Below, piece after piece: positions 41,370 through 51,800 of a DNA stretch of 64,000 nt. The stretch lies in assembly GCA_904501915.1 (NCBI GenBank), contig CAJGCV010000001.1, forward strand, positions 1 through 64,000. Direction: 5' to 3'. Source of the stretch: an uncultured Akkermansia sp. (GTDB taxonomy: Bacteria; Verrucomicrobiota; Verrucomicrobiia; Verrucomicrobiales; Akkermansiaceae). Position numbers and translations under genes: made by a program. The notes below the pieces were generated by a model. That model was not told the DNA's origin, ran no database searches, and saw only the letters and a list, made by a program, of their open reading frames with translations. Position 1 is the stretch's first letter. Every line of letters begins with the position of its first letter.

Positions 41370-42974
41370 ATGACGCGTCTGTTAAACCAATTATCGCGGA
41401 CTGGTGATGACCCGGGTGTGCGCTTCAAAGGCGGCGTGCATGTGATGCTGGGTGTGGCTCTGCTGGGGCTGGTGGCCATGTGCTTCATTGCCTGTTCAGC
41501 TGCGGATGATGTATGGAATGCTGCTTTCCGGGTTATCTGGCTGGTGCTCACCAGCATGGGGCTGCTGCTGCTGGCAGGATTATCTCGTCTGCCACAGCAA
41601 CTGACGGTGCGGCGCACGTTCCTGCTGGTGTCCATGATTGTGGCGCAGCTGCTGATTATGACTGGCGTGTGTGCGCTTAAAGGCGTGATTCCCGGTTTTA
41701 ATCTGCAGGGACAGGTGCTGCTCTGGCTGCCGTATGCACTGGCTCCCACTGTGCTGGCTGTGATGATTGGCCGTCGTCTGGGTGCGTTTACGGCATTGTG
41801 CTGCACGATTTTCGGGGTGACCATGTTCCCCTCCGGTACGGATTCGGCTGTAATTCTGAACTACAGCGCCGTTAGTTTTGTGACCGGTACAGTGTGTGCT
41901 CTGGTTTCCGGCCGGGTTCACAAGCGGGAGCAGATTCTGCGTGCTGGTTTTGTAGCCAGCGCGATAGCGTTTGCCTCTGTGTATCTGCTGCTGAGTCTCG
42001 ATGCCGCCGGAGCTGATGCCAACATTGCGCTGCGCGGATTTACGGGTGGTTTCAACGTAGGCGGTTTTGCTCTGGAACTTGCCGTGACAGTGGGCATCAA
42101 TTTTGTACTGGCTGCCCTTATAGGCGGCATGATGCCGGCACTGGAGCGTGTGTTCAATATCTCTACGCCCATTACATGGCTGGAATGGGCCGATATGAAC
42201 CATCCGCTTCTGCGCAAGCTGCAGATTGTGGCTCCCGGCACGTTCCACCACAGTCTGGTGGTGCAGCGATTGTCCGAAGCCGGGGCAGAAGCTATTGGGG
42301 CAGATGTGACGCGCGCCGGTGTGTGCGGGCTTTACCACGATATCGGCAAGATTGCGAACCCTCAGTATTTTGCTGAGAATATAGCAGACCAGAACAACTC
42401 CCCGCATGCAGACCTGACCCCGGAAGCCAGTGCCCGCATTATTACCGGTCATGTGACAGAAGGTGTGGAGCTGGCGCAATCGTACGGCCTGAATAACCGC
42501 ATTGTGAATGTGATTCGGGAGCACCACGGCGTTTCAACGGCGTATTTCTTCTATCGCAAGGCGCTTGACCACTACGAAGAGGAAAAAGCCAAGTTCGAGG
42601 AGGGGCTCATCGACACTTGCCCGGAGGAGGTGGATAAGTCCATCTTCACCTACAAGGGGCCGATTCCCCAGACTCGCGAGAGCGGCATTGTGAGCATGGC
42701 TGATGCCGTGGAAAGTGCCACCCGCTCGCTCCAGCACCCCACAGAAGAGGATATCCGCAACATGATTGACGGCATTTTCAAGGGTCGTATTCTGGATGGG
42801 CACCTGCAGGACTGCGCGCTGACGCTGGGCGATATCGAGAAACTCAAGGAATCATTCTTTGCGACGATTCGCACCATGCACCACAATCGTATTGCGTACC
42901 CGAAACCCAAGCCGAATGATGCTACGGCGGCGGTTATTGAGCTGCGCAAGGCAGAGGATAAACAGGATAAGTGA
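41370..42974 (+). CDS. PgpH-like 7TM-HD domain phosphohydrolase
   Basis: This inner-membrane protein has about seven to eight hydrophobic segments (residues 20-275) followed by a cytoplasmic HD domain with APGTFHHSLVV, LYHDIGK and REHHG metal-binding motifs. That is the arrangement of PgpH, which hydrolyses cyclic di-AMP. At 534 residues it lacks the large extracytoplasmic 7TMR-HDED sensor that precedes the membrane part of classical members. The next gene starts inside its stop codon (1-base overlap). Cyclic nucleotide specificity is inferred from family; cyclic di-AMP is the leading candidate. Confidence 0.87.
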   Translation: MTRLLNQLSRTGDDPGVRFKGGVHVMLGVALLGLVAMCFIACSAADDVWNAAFRVIWLVLTSMGLLLLAGLSRLPQQLTVRRTFLLVSMIVAQLLIMTGVCALKGVIPGFNLQGQVLLWLPYALAPTVLAVMIGRRLGAFTALCCTIFGVTMFPSGTDSAVILNYSAVSFVTGTVCALVSGRVHKREQILRAGFVASAIAFASVYLLLSLDAAGADANIALRGFTGGFNVGGFALELAVTVGINFVLAALIGGMMPALERVFNISTPITWLEWADMNHPLLRKLQIVAPGTFHHSLVVQRLSEAGAEAIGADVTRAGVCGLYHDIGKIANPQYFAENIADQNNSPHADLTPEASARIITGHVTEGVELAQSYGLNNRIVNVIREHHGVSTAYFFYRKALDHYEEEKAKFEEGLIDTCPEEVDKSIFTYKGPIPQTRESGIVSMADAVESATRSLQHPTEEDIRNMIDGIFKGRILDGHLQDCALTLGDIEKLKESFFATIRTMHHNRIAYPKPKPNDATAAVIELRKAEDKQDK

Positions 42975-43885
42975 TGAAACGACACATCCGCAGTATTTCC
43001 ATGGTAGTGGCCTTCCTGGTGGGAGGCCTCTTTCATAAGCAACTGGCGCCGCTGGGTGCCTGGCTGCCCGCCAGCGTGGCGCTGATGCTCAGCATCACCT
43101 TTATCGGCATAGAGACAGCCAGACTTAAACCCCAGCGTATGCATCTGTGGGTGTTGCTGGGTATTCAGCTCATTGGTATGGGGTTCTGGGGCGTGGCCCG
43201 CCTGCTGGGGTATCCCGTGCTGGCAGAGTCGCTTTTCTTCTGCGGTATCGCGCCGGTGGCCATTGCGGCACCGGTGATTGTGAACCTGCTGAAAGGAAAC
43301 GTGGAGTTCACGACGACGGCGCTGGTACTCAGCCAGATTGTGTTTGGTCTGGTAACACCTCTGCTGATGCCACTGGTCGTGCAGGTGGAGGGATTCTGCT
43401 ACACTGAACTGGCGGCGGAGGTAGCCATGCAGCTGGGCACGGTGCTGGGAATCCCGGCTCTGGTGGCTATTGTGCTGCGTTGGGTGTACCCGCCTTGCAA
43501 GGGTTGGACGGCGAAGCTGCGCGATGTTTCGCTGGGTATCTGGATTATGAACCTGACCATCATTGCAGGCGTAGGCACGCAGCGTGTGCTGGAAATGAAT
43601 ATCAGTTGGTGGGATATGCTGCCCCTGGTGCTGGGGTCGCTGGTGGTGTGTATCACCGGTTTTGTGGCGGGATACCGCCTGGGGGGCAGGGAGCTGAGGC
43701 GTGAGTGTTCCCAATGCCTGGGACAGAAGAATACCATTCTCACTCTCTACATTGCCAGCCAGTGGTATGTACACCCGCTGGCCTACATCGGCCCGGCGTT
43801 CTATGTGTTCTTTCATAACATTGCCAACGCACTGCAAATAGCCCTGGCGAATGCAGAAAGTAAAAGGCAGAAGAATTCCTCGTAG
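42974..43885 (+). CDS. BASS-like inner-membrane transporter, divergent
   Basis: The 303-residue protein has about nine to ten hydrophobic segments. GIAPVAIAAPVIVNLLKGN followed by ALVLSQIVFGLVTPLLMPL, and a late CSQCLGQKNTILTLYIA segment, resemble the two broken-helix regions of the bile acid:sodium symporter (BASS) fold. The match is distant and the substrate unknown. Its ATG overlaps the stop of the PgpH-like gene (ATGA), so translation is coupled. Pairing with a putative cyclic di-AMP phosphodiesterase is suggestive, since c-di-AMP often controls transport of osmolytes and ions. Confidence 0.68.
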   Translation: MKRHIRSISMVVAFLVGGLFHKQLAPLGAWLPASVALMLSITFIGIETARLKPQRMHLWVLLGIQLIGMGFWGVARLLGYPVLAESLFFCGIAPVAIAAPVIVNLLKGNVEFTTTALVLSQIVFGLVTPLLMPLVVQVEGFCYTELAAEVAMQLGTVLGIPALVAIVLRWVYPPCKGWTAKLRDVSLGIWIMNLTIIAGVGTQRVLEMNISWWDMLPLVLGSLVVCITGFVAGYRLGGRELRRECSQCLGQKNTILTLYIASQWYVHPLAYIGPAFYVFFHNIANALQIALANAESKRQKNSS

Positions 43886-43982
43886 TCAGGAAAACGAAAA
43901 GTTGTGAGAATCACCTCAGAGCTTTTTAATGACAGGAGCGGCATGAGCCGCCCTATTCTTCTGCATTCTGCAATTATATGTA

Positions 43983-44369
43983 GGCCGTCCGGGTCCTGTA
44001 AGCCAGATTCTGTCCACCCTTGCGGGCTGTGTGGCCATTTTTCTCTGCACCTGTTGGCAGGTGAGCCCTGCGTTTATAGCAGGGTGCAACTAATACCCGG
44101 GAATACAGCGGGCAGGCGACCCTTTCCCTGTTTGTCTTGCATCGCGCGGGGTTTTCCGTGCCTCCGTCGTTACCTTCGGAGCGGTGGGCTCTTACCCCAC
44201 CTTTTCACCCTTACCCTTGCGGGCGGTTTGTTTTCTGTGGCACTTTCCGGCCACCCGGCATTGGCTCCGGGTGTCTCCTGCTTTCGCAGGACACGCTGCC
44301 TTATGATGTCCGGACTTTCCTCTACGGGTGTTTTTTATACCCGCAGCGACCACCCGGACCCGGACGGCA
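43983..44369 (-). ncRNA. rnpB: RNase P RNA (bacterial type A)
   Basis: Read on the minus strand, the gene has the conserved cores GAGGAAAGTCCGGAC near the 5' end, AAGTGCCACAGAAA, GGTAAGGGTGAAAAGGTG, and ACAGAATCTGGCTTACAG near the 3' end. P1 forms from GCCGTCCGGGTCC at the 5' end and GGACCCGGACGGC at the 3' end. It is the catalytic subunit that matures tRNA 5' ends. The predicted start (about 44368) lies 7 bases downstream of the -10 of a TTGCCA-17-TACTCT promoter, which supports the boundary. Open frames across it are shadows. Confidence 0.97.
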
Positions 44370-44374
44370 CAGCG

Positions 44375-44403
44375 AGAGTACACCGAACCCCCGCACTTGG
44401 CAA
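44375..44403 (-). promoter_or_regulatory. Promoter of rnpB
   Basis: TTGCCA (44403-44398), 17-base spacer, TACTCT (44380-44375). The -10 ends 6 bases before the structural 5' end of RNase P RNA, which calibrates start-site spacing for the other promoters. Confidence 0.8.
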
Positions 44404-44423
44404 GTCAAATCGCCCCATTTGGC

Positions 44424-44452
44424 TTGATTTTATGCGTTAGATGGCGTAAAAT
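44424..44452 (+). promoter_or_regulatory. Promoter of dxr
   Basis: TTGATT (44424-44429), 17-base spacer, TAAAAT (44447-44452), 9 bases before the ATG; the leader would be only about 2-3 bases. Confidence 0.72.
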
Positions 44453-44461
44453 ACGCTGCGT

Positions 44462-45619
44462 ATGAAGAAACGCGTGGTTATTCTCGGCTCTACCGGCAGT
44501 ATTGGCACCAGCGCCCTCAAGGTGGCGCGCGATATCCCGGAGCGCATGGAGGTGGTGGCTCTGGCTGCCCACAGCAATGTGGTAAAGCTGGCCGAGCAAG
44601 CGCGCGAGTTCAAGGTGCAGCATGTGTGCATCTATGATTCTTCCAAGGTAGCCGAGCTGCAGCGGCTTCTTCCCTCCGGGGTACAGGTGTATGCAGGATT
44701 GGAGGGGCTCTGCCAGCTGGCCACGCTCGATTGCGCAGATATGGTGCTGGTGTCTATCATAGGCACGGATGGCCTGAAGCCTACTCTTGAAGCTATTGAG
44801 GCAGGCAAGGACCTGGCAATTGCTTCCAAGGAGATTCTGGTGATGGCTGGTGAGGTAGTGATGAACCGCGCCAAGACCAAGGGTATCAACGTGCTGCCGG
44901 TGGATAGCGAGCATAATGCCATTTACCAATGCCTGCAAGGGAATCACGGAGGTGCAGGGCAGGTCAACCGCCTGATTCTGACGGCGAGCGGTGGTCCTTT
45001 CCGCAATACGCCGCGCGAGCAGCTGGCTGCGGTGACGCTGGAGCAGGCGCTTAAGCACCCCACCTGGCAGATGGGGCGAAAGATTACCATTGACAGCGCT
45101 ACCATGTTCAACAAGGGGCTGGAGATGATTGAGGCCCGCTGGTTGTTTGATATTCCTATGGAGCGGGTGGATGTGATTGTGCATCCCCAGAGCATTGTGC
45201 ATTCGCTCGTGGAGTTTGTGGATGGCTCTATTCTCGCGCAGCTGAGCAGCAGTGATATGTGCTTCCCCATTCAATATGCCGTTACCTGGCCGGAGAGGCT
45301 GCCGAATTCCCTGCCGCACCTTGACCTGGCGCAGATTGCCAGCCTGAGGTTTGAAGCACCTCGCTGGGATGATTTCCCTGCGCTTACCCTCGCCCGCACT
45401 GCAGGCCTCACCGGCGGCACCATGCCAGCCATGTACAACGCAGCCAATGAAGTGGCTGTACAGGCCTTTGTGGATGGCAAACTGTCATTCCCCGGCATCT
45501 GGGAAACCGTGGAGAAAGTGCTTTCCAATGCACGCCCCCGTGACTACGAAGGCAAATTAGGCATCATCCTGGAGGATGATGCCTGGGCGAGAGAGGAAGC
45601 TTCCAGATGCATTTTCTAG
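44462..45619 (+). CDS. dxr: 1-deoxy-D-xylulose 5-phosphate reductoisomerase
   Basis: Dxr makes 2-C-methyl-D-erythritol 4-phosphate with NADPH, the first committed step of the non-mevalonate isoprenoid pathway. The 385-residue protein has the NADPH-binding LGSTGSIGTSAL at residues 8-19. ASKEILVMAGE and VLPVDSEHNAI (metal and substrate site), LTASGGPFR, and the TIDSATMFNKGLE region follow. All catalytic elements look intact. An acetyltransferase gene follows after 4 bases, so read-through is likely. Confidence 0.96.
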   Translation: MKKRVVILGSTGSIGTSALKVARDIPERMEVVALAAHSNVVKLAEQAREFKVQHVCIYDSSKVAELQRLLPSGVQVYAGLEGLCQLATLDCADMVLVSIIGTDGLKPTLEAIEAGKDLAIASKEILVMAGEVVMNRAKTKGINVLPVDSEHNAIYQCLQGNHGGAGQVNRLILTASGGPFRNTPREQLAAVTLEQALKHPTWQMGRKITIDSATMFNKGLEMIEARWLFDIPMERVDVIVHPQSIVHSLVEFVDGSILAQLSSSDMCFPIQYAVTWPERLPNSLPHLDLAQIASLRFEAPRWDDFPALTLARTAGLTGGTMPAMYNAANEVAVQAFVDGKLSFPGIWETVEKVLSNARPRDYEGKLGIILEDDAWAREEASRCIF

Positions 45620-45623
45620 GAAT

Positions 45624-46217
45624 ATGAAGATTAAAATTTTATTTTTTTTATATGCGCTGAAGGCTATGTGGCTGCGTATGCGCGGCTGGCAGATAGGCAG
45701 CCGTAGTTTTATTAGCGGCTTTCCTCGCTTTTACAAATGCAGGAACTCTGAGATTATTCTTGGAAATGATGTAACTCTTCATTCCAAGTATAAATATAAC
45801 ACCCTTATCAGCACCCCCATGGATATATCCACGGTTGAGCCGGGTGCAAGGATCATTTTGCATGATCACTGTGGGCTAAGCGGTGCAAAAATTGTCTGTG
45901 CTACGGAAATTTCCATAGGCGAATACACGATTGTGGGACCAGATACTCTTATATATGACCGGAAGCCGCATCGTTATGCTCCAGATACCGGGTGGAGCCG
46001 GAATAATAGAGAAGGCAAACCTATCCGCATCGGAAAACGCTGTTACATCGGCACCCGTTGCATTATTTTGAAAGGTGTCACCATTGGAGATGACTGCGTA
46101 ATCTCTGCGGGTACCATGATTACGGAAGACGTACCCGCGGGACACATTGCGCGTGGCAATCCTGCTGTGTATGAAGCTCTGCCTGACAGGCTGGTCAATA
46201 AGCAGGATTGGGAATAA
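45624..46217 (+). CDS. Hexapeptide-repeat O-acetyltransferase (WcaF/maltose acetyltransferase-like)
   Basis: The 197-residue protein has an N-terminal hydrophobic helix (residues 3-16) and then left-handed beta-helix hexapeptide repeats. Two blocks are clear: IILGNDVTLHS and, in the C-terminal half, IRIGKRCYIGTRCIILKGVT then IGDDCVISAGTMIT. The end PAGHIARGNPA is typical of sugar O-acetyltransferases that modify exopolysaccharide or O-antigen. It starts 4 bases after dxr with an AGGA just before the ATG. Base composition is clearly more AT-rich than dxr, like the glycosyltransferase that follows on the other strand, suggesting transferred glycan genes. Confidence 0.85.
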   Translation: MKIKILFFLYALKAMWLRMRGWQIGSRSFISGFPRFYKCRNSEIILGNDVTLHSKYKYNTLISTPMDISTVEPGARIILHDHCGLSGAKIVCATEISIGEYTIVGPDTLIYDRKPHRYAPDTGWSRNNREGKPIRIGKRCYIGTRCIILKGVTIGDDCVISAGTMITEDVPAGHIARGNPAVYEALPDRLVNKQDWE

Positions 46218-46225
46218 TATAAGAA

Positions 46226-47350
46226 TTAAACATTCAGGAGCTTGTCATATATCCTTATCAGCTCCTGATACATAGTATCCGCAGAAAGAGCCTGACGGCA
46301 GCGTTCCCGGTCATATTCCCCCATGGCTATGCTGGTGTGTGCTGATTTTGTAATCTCTAAAACAGCATCCCTTAATGCGGCTTCATTGTCACAAGGGATA
46401 ATGTAGCCTGACTTTTCGTTCACGATATACTGCTTTGCTCCACATTCAGTAGTCACAATTGCAGGAATTCCCATCACCCGTGCTTCCTTGACAATATTGG
46501 GGCATGTATCAGCAAGACTAGGATGGACAAGGCACCATGTCTCTGATAATAATCTTTTTATTTCATCTCTTGAAATGCGTCCAAGAGGGATGATATTTGG
46601 CGGTAGGTCTGAATAAGCACCGGGAGATACACCTGCAAGATACAGGGTAATATGACTCAAGTCTGGATGGCTAAAAGCATTGATTGCACAAGGAATATTT
46701 TTTACAGGGCTATTCGTGCCTGCCAACAGACATGTAGGGTGCTCTGCCATCTTTCTTTCTTCATGGAAGAAAGGTTCATTGGCGGCATACTCCCACAACA
46801 TGGTGTCAACTTCCGGTGCTAATTCCTTGGCTCTTTCCACGCCCCATTCAGATTCTGCTGTAATGCAGGAAAAATAGGGTAATGTCTTCTTTTCTAATTT
46901 TGCCTGTCTGATTTGGAAGGGGGGCATTATTGCCCGTTGTGCGTATGCTGTAAGCATCCCCTGCATGGAAAGGATTTTGGGCATTGCCAGTTTCCTCGTT
47001 GCCCATGCATAACACCCTTCCGTTCCCCAGGCGTGGAGTAAGTCGGGTGTTAATTTCTTTAATAAACATTTAATACGCAGGGAGTCGAGAAAATATCCTG
47101 TGCATTGAGCCATCATTCTGCTTCCGCATGGAATGAAATGGAAGTGCTGCCCGCTTATTTGAATATGTTGAGGTTTCTCTATACCTCTAATTAAGCTTAT
47201 CCAGTGTATTTCATATGGAATTGACTCCTTCGAGAAACGCTCATAGAGAGAAACTAGCCAGACGGCATAATGTCCACTACTGGATGGTATTTTATCCGAT
47301 ATCAACCATGCAGGAAAATCTGCAAGAATGGCTATTTTCTTTTTTTTCAT
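46226..47350 (-). CDS. Glycosyltransferase family 4 protein
   Basis: The 374-residue protein has the GT-B fold of GT4 retaining transferases. The N-terminal domain contains a LLHAWGTEG segment. The C-terminal domain carries CLLAGTNSPVKNI, IIPLGRISRDEIKRLLSE, and the donor-binding VHPSLADTCPNIVKEARVMG with its E...E spacing, then IPAIVTTECGAKQYI. It probably adds a sugar to a surface polysaccharide; donor and acceptor are unknown. The gene is AT-rich compared with its surroundings. It converges on the acetyltransferase, with 8 bases between the stops. It lies just beyond the argG terminator and has no clear promoter of its own. Confidence 0.88.
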   Translation of the reverse strand: MKKKKIAILADFPAWLISDKIPSSSGHYAVWLVSLYERFSKESIPYEIHWISLIRGIEKPQHIQISGQHFHFIPCGSRMMAQCTGYFLDSLRIKCLLKKLTPDLLHAWGTEGCYAWATRKLAMPKILSMQGMLTAYAQRAIMPPFQIRQAKLEKKTLPYFSCITAESEWGVERAKELAPEVDTMLWEYAANEPFFHEERKMAEHPTCLLAGTNSPVKNIPCAINAFSHPDLSHITLYLAGVSPGAYSDLPPNIIPLGRISRDEIKRLLSETWCLVHPSLADTCPNIVKEARVMGIPAIVTTECGAKQYIVNEKSGYIIPCDNEAALRDAVLEITKSAHTSIAMGEYDRERCRQALSADTMYQELIRIYDKLLNV

Positions 47351-47363
47351 ATCAACAAAGAAA

Positions 47364-47398
47364 AGGGCGCCCCAATGACGTACATCGGAGCGCCCTTG
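47364..47398 (-). terminator. Terminator of argG
   Basis: On the minus strand AAGGGCGCTCC pairs with GGGGCGCCCTT (one G-U pair) around a 12-base loop, followed by TTCTTTG. It lies 12 bases after the argG stop. Confidence 0.75.
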
Positions 47399-47409
47399 AT
47401 TTTTTTGAA

Positions 47410-48696
47410 TTATTTATTATTCACCCGGGCGAATTGCTTGAGGCGCAGTCCGTTGAGGTGGATGAAGCCGCTGGCGTCGTCCTGGTTGTAGTCCTCCTCG
47501 GTGTAGTCGGCTTCCATGGTGGCCATGGCGTAGCTGTAGAGGCTGTTCGGGCTGCGGCGGCCGGCGTACATCACGTTGCCCTTGTAGAGCTTGAGGCGCA
47601 CTTCACCGTTGACGGTTTCCTGGGTCTTGGATACGAGAGCCTGGATAGCCTCACGCTCGGGAGCGAACCAGAAGCCGTTGTATACCATGGCGGCGTAATC
47701 AGGGATGAGGGAGTCACGCACCTTCTGAGCTTCGCGATCCATGGTGATGGTTTCGATATCGCGGTGAGCAGCCAGCAGGATAGTGCCGCCGGGGGTCTCG
47801 TAGATACCGCGGCTCTTCATGCCTACGAAGCGGTTTTCCACGATGTCAACACGACCGATACCGTGCTTGCCACCCAGGGCGTTGAGCACGAGCATGATGC
47901 CCAGCGGGTCGAGCAGGGTGTAGCCGTCTTTTTCACCAATGGCGGTAGTGCCCACCTGTGCCATGATATCGGCAAGACCCTCGGTCTGCAGACCGATGAT
48001 GTTGCCCTTCTCAAAGAGGCACTGCAGGTACTGGGGAGTATCGGGAGCATCCTCAGGAGCGGTGGAGAGCACATACATGCCGCGGTCTTCCTCCTTGGTG
48101 GCATCGTACCAGGTATCTTCGAGGATGCCGGCTTCGTAGGAGATGTGCAGGAGGTTGCGATCCATGGAGTACGGCTTCTTCATGCTCTGGCGAATCGGAA
48201 TGCCATGTTCCTCGGCGTACTTAATCATCTCTGCACGGCCGGGGAACTGGTCACGCCATTCCTTCATGCGCCAGGGAGCAATTACCTTGAGCTGGGGAGC
48301 CAGAGCATTGATGGAAAGCTCGAAACGCACCTGGTCGTTGCCCTTGCCCGTAGCGCCGTGGGCAATGGCATCAGCACCTTCTGCAATAGCTACATCCACC
48401 ATGGCCTTGGAGATGCAGGGACGGGCAATGGAGGTACCCAGCAGGTAACGGCCTTCGTACACGGCGTTAGCCTGGAACATGGGAAAAATGTAATTGGCGG
48501 CAAAATCTGCCTTCAGGTCGCCAATGATGCACTTGGAAGCACCCGTGGCAAGAGCCTTTTCGATAACGCCATCGAGCTCTTCTGCCTGGCCTACGTCTGC
48601 GCAGTAGGCAATAATTTCAGCATTGTACTTTTCCTTGAGCCACACCAGGAGCACAGATGTGTCAAGACCACCGGAGTATGCAAGAACGATTTTCAT
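47410..48696 (-). CDS. argG: Argininosuccinate synthase
   Basis: ArgG joins citrulline and aspartate with ATP to give argininosuccinate, the step before ArgH. The 428-residue protein starts [17 protein letters not shown] with the PP-loop SGGLDTS. It continues with [16 protein letters not shown], the [18 protein letters not shown] segment and [17 protein letters not shown], all characteristic. ATG 48696 fits the family N-terminus; the longer frame is rejected. A TATAAT lies at 48745-48740, with a leader of about 38 bases and no good -35. Confidence 0.96.
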   Translation of the reverse strand: MKIVLAYSGGLDTSVLLVWLKEKYNAEIIAYCADVGQAEELDGVIEKALATGASKCIIGDLKADFAANYIFPMFQANAVYEGRYLLGTSIARPCISKAMVDVAIAEGADAIAHGATGKGNDQVRFELSINALAPQLKVIAPWRMKEWRDQFPGRAEMIKYAEEHGIPIRQSMKKPYSMDRNLLHISYEAGILEDTWYDATKEEDRGMYVLSTAPEDAPDTPQYLQCLFEKGNIIGLQTEGLADIMAQVGTTAIGEKDGYTLLDPLGIMLVLNALGGKHGIGRVDIVENRFVGMKSRGIYETPGGTILLAAHRDIETITMDREAQKVRDSLIPDYAAMVYNGFWFAPEREAIQALVSKTQETVNGEVRLKLYKGNVMYAGRRSPNSLYSYAMATMEADYTEEDYNQDDASGFIHLNGLRLKQFARVNNK

Positions 48697-48800
48697 TTTC
48701 TCATCACAGCGCGCAGTGGTTGCAACTGCGCACGTGGGCATTATACACCTGCTGGCAAGGTGTTGAAAGCAAAATATGTGCTATTGACGCAGAATGTCGG

Positions 48801-51800
48801 TTATTTTCCACGGCAGATACGGCGGAGCTTCCAGCCAGCGAGCAGAATGGGCATGAGCCCCATGATGAAAAGGTAGATGGCATTACGCAAAACCGTGGAG
48901 ATGGAGTTTTCGTCTGTCTCATGGTCCTGCTGGGCAAAGGGGCGCGCCTGGCGCGGAGAGAGGAAAAATCCGCGGTACTCGTTAGTTCTACCGTCTTTTC
49001 TGGCAGTTTTGACGCCTTCAGTCATGGTGGTCAGCTTGCGGTTCGAGAAATAGAACTCGGCAGGTTGGTCACCAGGTCTGGGGATTCTTTCATCCTGTTC
49101 AATGATAACACGTTCCAGGAACGCTTCATTGTGGCGCATGGCGGCTTTATTGACGCGGCGCAGAATTTCCTTAGCCTCGTAAACATTGGAAGCCACACCG
49201 TTGAAGGCAAGAGCCGCGCGCTGGATAAAGCGCAGTTCATCCAGTGAACCGCTGTCCTTGTATTGTTCGCGCAGCTTGTTGACTCTCCCGGTTTGCAGTT
49301 CCCACAAGTTGTTTGTAGTCTGCACAACAAACAGCATCTCGAACGCATAGCGCAGCGGACAGAACTCCGCCACAAGGGGGACAGGTTTACTGCTGATGTC
49401 GTGTGTTAACTCATCCTGGTAGGCAACACGATGCCGAAGATTAGAAAGACGTTTATCAATGGCTGCGGGGATGATGCCTTCCGGGATTCGGGGGCTGAAC
49501 TCATTCATCTCCTCAAAGCGGATAAGAGCGCCGGCCAGCAGAATCTGCGGTACAAGTAACAAGGGGACAATGTTCAGCGCCGTGCGGTCAGAACGCACAA
49601 AAGCAGATACCATGAGCGATAACGCAATGCCGACAAATGCAGTCAGCAACATGACGGCGAAATGCTCCCAGAACATGTAATGAATGCCCAGAATAGCATT
49701 ACCCACCAGCAGGTATAGTGCGCACTGCAGCCCCGCAATGCCGGTCAGGACCAGCACCTTAGCCGTCAGATACCCGGAAGTGAAAAGCCTGTAATTACTT
49801 TCTCGTCTAAGCAGCGGTCTGTCTCTCAGAATTTCGCACGCGGCATCTGTCAGTCCGAAGAACATGGCCAGCACGAGGGAAAGGAAGAGGTACTCCGGCA
49901 CATGCAGGGATTTGTAGAACGTATATGGAGTATCGGATGACACCCTCAGCGTGCCGGCAATAAGAGCCGCGAGCACAGGGCCTTCCAGCAGCATGGCATA
50001 CAAGCCCAGGCGGCTGCGGACACGCGCCAGCAGAGTACGGCTCACCCACAGCCGGAACAGGCGCCACAGCTCGATGGGAGAACGGGCTCGAATGCGTGGG
50101 ATTCTGCGGAACGTTTCCTCCTGTTCCTCCACCACGGGTTCTGTTTTCTTGTGTGAGTAGGAATATTTCTCAAAACGTTCCTGCCAGATATTCGGGTTTT
50201 CCAGCTGTCTGTTGCCCAACATGCGGGCTGGTGCATCCAGAACCTCAAATACATAGTCAGCGCCGCCTGCTGCGATTGCCTCACGCGGAATTCGCAAGCG
50301 CATTTCATGCGCAGCGTTGCGGAAATACTCTACCATTTCCTGAGGACTACCCCAGAATGCCATCTGCCCATGGGTGTCGAGCACCATGACCTTCTTGAAC
50401 CGGTTCAGGAGAGTCTGAGCCGGGCGGTGCAGAGTGCAGAGCAGAATGCGCCCGTGTGACATGTCTTCCAGCGTTTCAATCACCCGTTCAGCATCACCTG
50501 AGGAGAGGCCGCTGATGGGTTCATCAATCAGGAAAACTTCAGAAGTGCCAGTCAGATCCAACCCCAGGTTCAGACGGGTGCGTTCACCATCTGATATGGT
50601 GCGTTCGCCGGCACGACCGACGGAGCGGTCTGCCAGATGACCGATACCTACAAAGTTCAGCACGGTGGAAACACGGCGCATGCGGTCGACATGCCCGAGA
50701 CGGGGGCGTCTGGTAACGGAAGCCTGATACACATGCTCGCCCACGGTCATAGCCTCATCCAGAATATCTTCACGCGGGATGAAGGCAATATGCCGGCGCA
50801 GATTGACCGAATCAATAGTGAGGCGTTCGTTGTTGTAGGTAATGCTGCCAAATGAGGGTTGCAAATGACCGGCAAGCATGGAGAGCAGGGTGCTTTTACC
50901 AGAGCCACTGGGACCGAGAATGCATGCCATTTCACCGCGTTTCAGTGAGAAGTCGATATTATCCACCACTCGGCCTGCGCGCACAAAATCCCGGGTAAGG
51001 CCTCGGACCGTAAGAGAGGAAATAAGGTTTGTTTCTTCTTCCAGCACGCCGGATGAAAATCTGCATCGCAGGAATTGTACCCCACTTAACGCAATGAGGT
51101 CCCCATCATTGAGTGCCATTTCTCCCTTCACCGGGATGTCACCCACCGTAAGACTGTGAGAACTTCCTTCCAACACGCGTACAGTTCCTGTATTAGAAAG
51201 CCGCGAGTATGCCACTTCGAACACAACACCTGGTGCAAGCCCAGGTGTCAGCTTCAATGCATCTGAGCGAGTAAGGTAAGGAAGATTGGTGACCAGCACT
51301 TTGCGCTCTGCTGCATCCAGCTGGAAACTGCTGCCGATTGTTTCCGTATCGGCAAGGTCAACAAACGTAAAGGGTCCCTGGTCCTGAATATAAAAAGGCT
51401 CAAAATAGGAACAAGTATGTTTTTTATCAGCCTGCAAAGAAGCATTTCCTAAAATAAAAGGGACATCTTCCTTCAGGAGGTCAATTTCCACCTCTGTACC
51501 GAATGTGACTCGGGCCACGCAGTTGCGTGGCTTCTGGCGAGTCATGGAGATGCGGTCGCCGATTAACGAAAGGTAGTTAACCAGTTTAACACCGGTATTC
51601 TGGTATTGCAGCAGGGAAACAATGGTGCGATAACTGAAGAAACACGATTGCAACTCAACAGATTGCCGGGCAGAAAGCGGCAGGACTCCACCCTTACCCA
51701 GTACCTGGCCTCGCACAGATATGGGAGTTTCTGAATCGTTGATGATAAGAAGAAAATTAACGCATCGGATTGCGCGGAATTGGACATCATTTTCCTCAAC

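Noticed and set aside
43904..44440. 178-codon plus-strand open frame
   Set aside because: Lies across RNase P RNA on the opposite strand.
47215..48876. 553-codon plus-strand open frame
   Set aside because: Mirror of argG; composition is that of an antisense frame.
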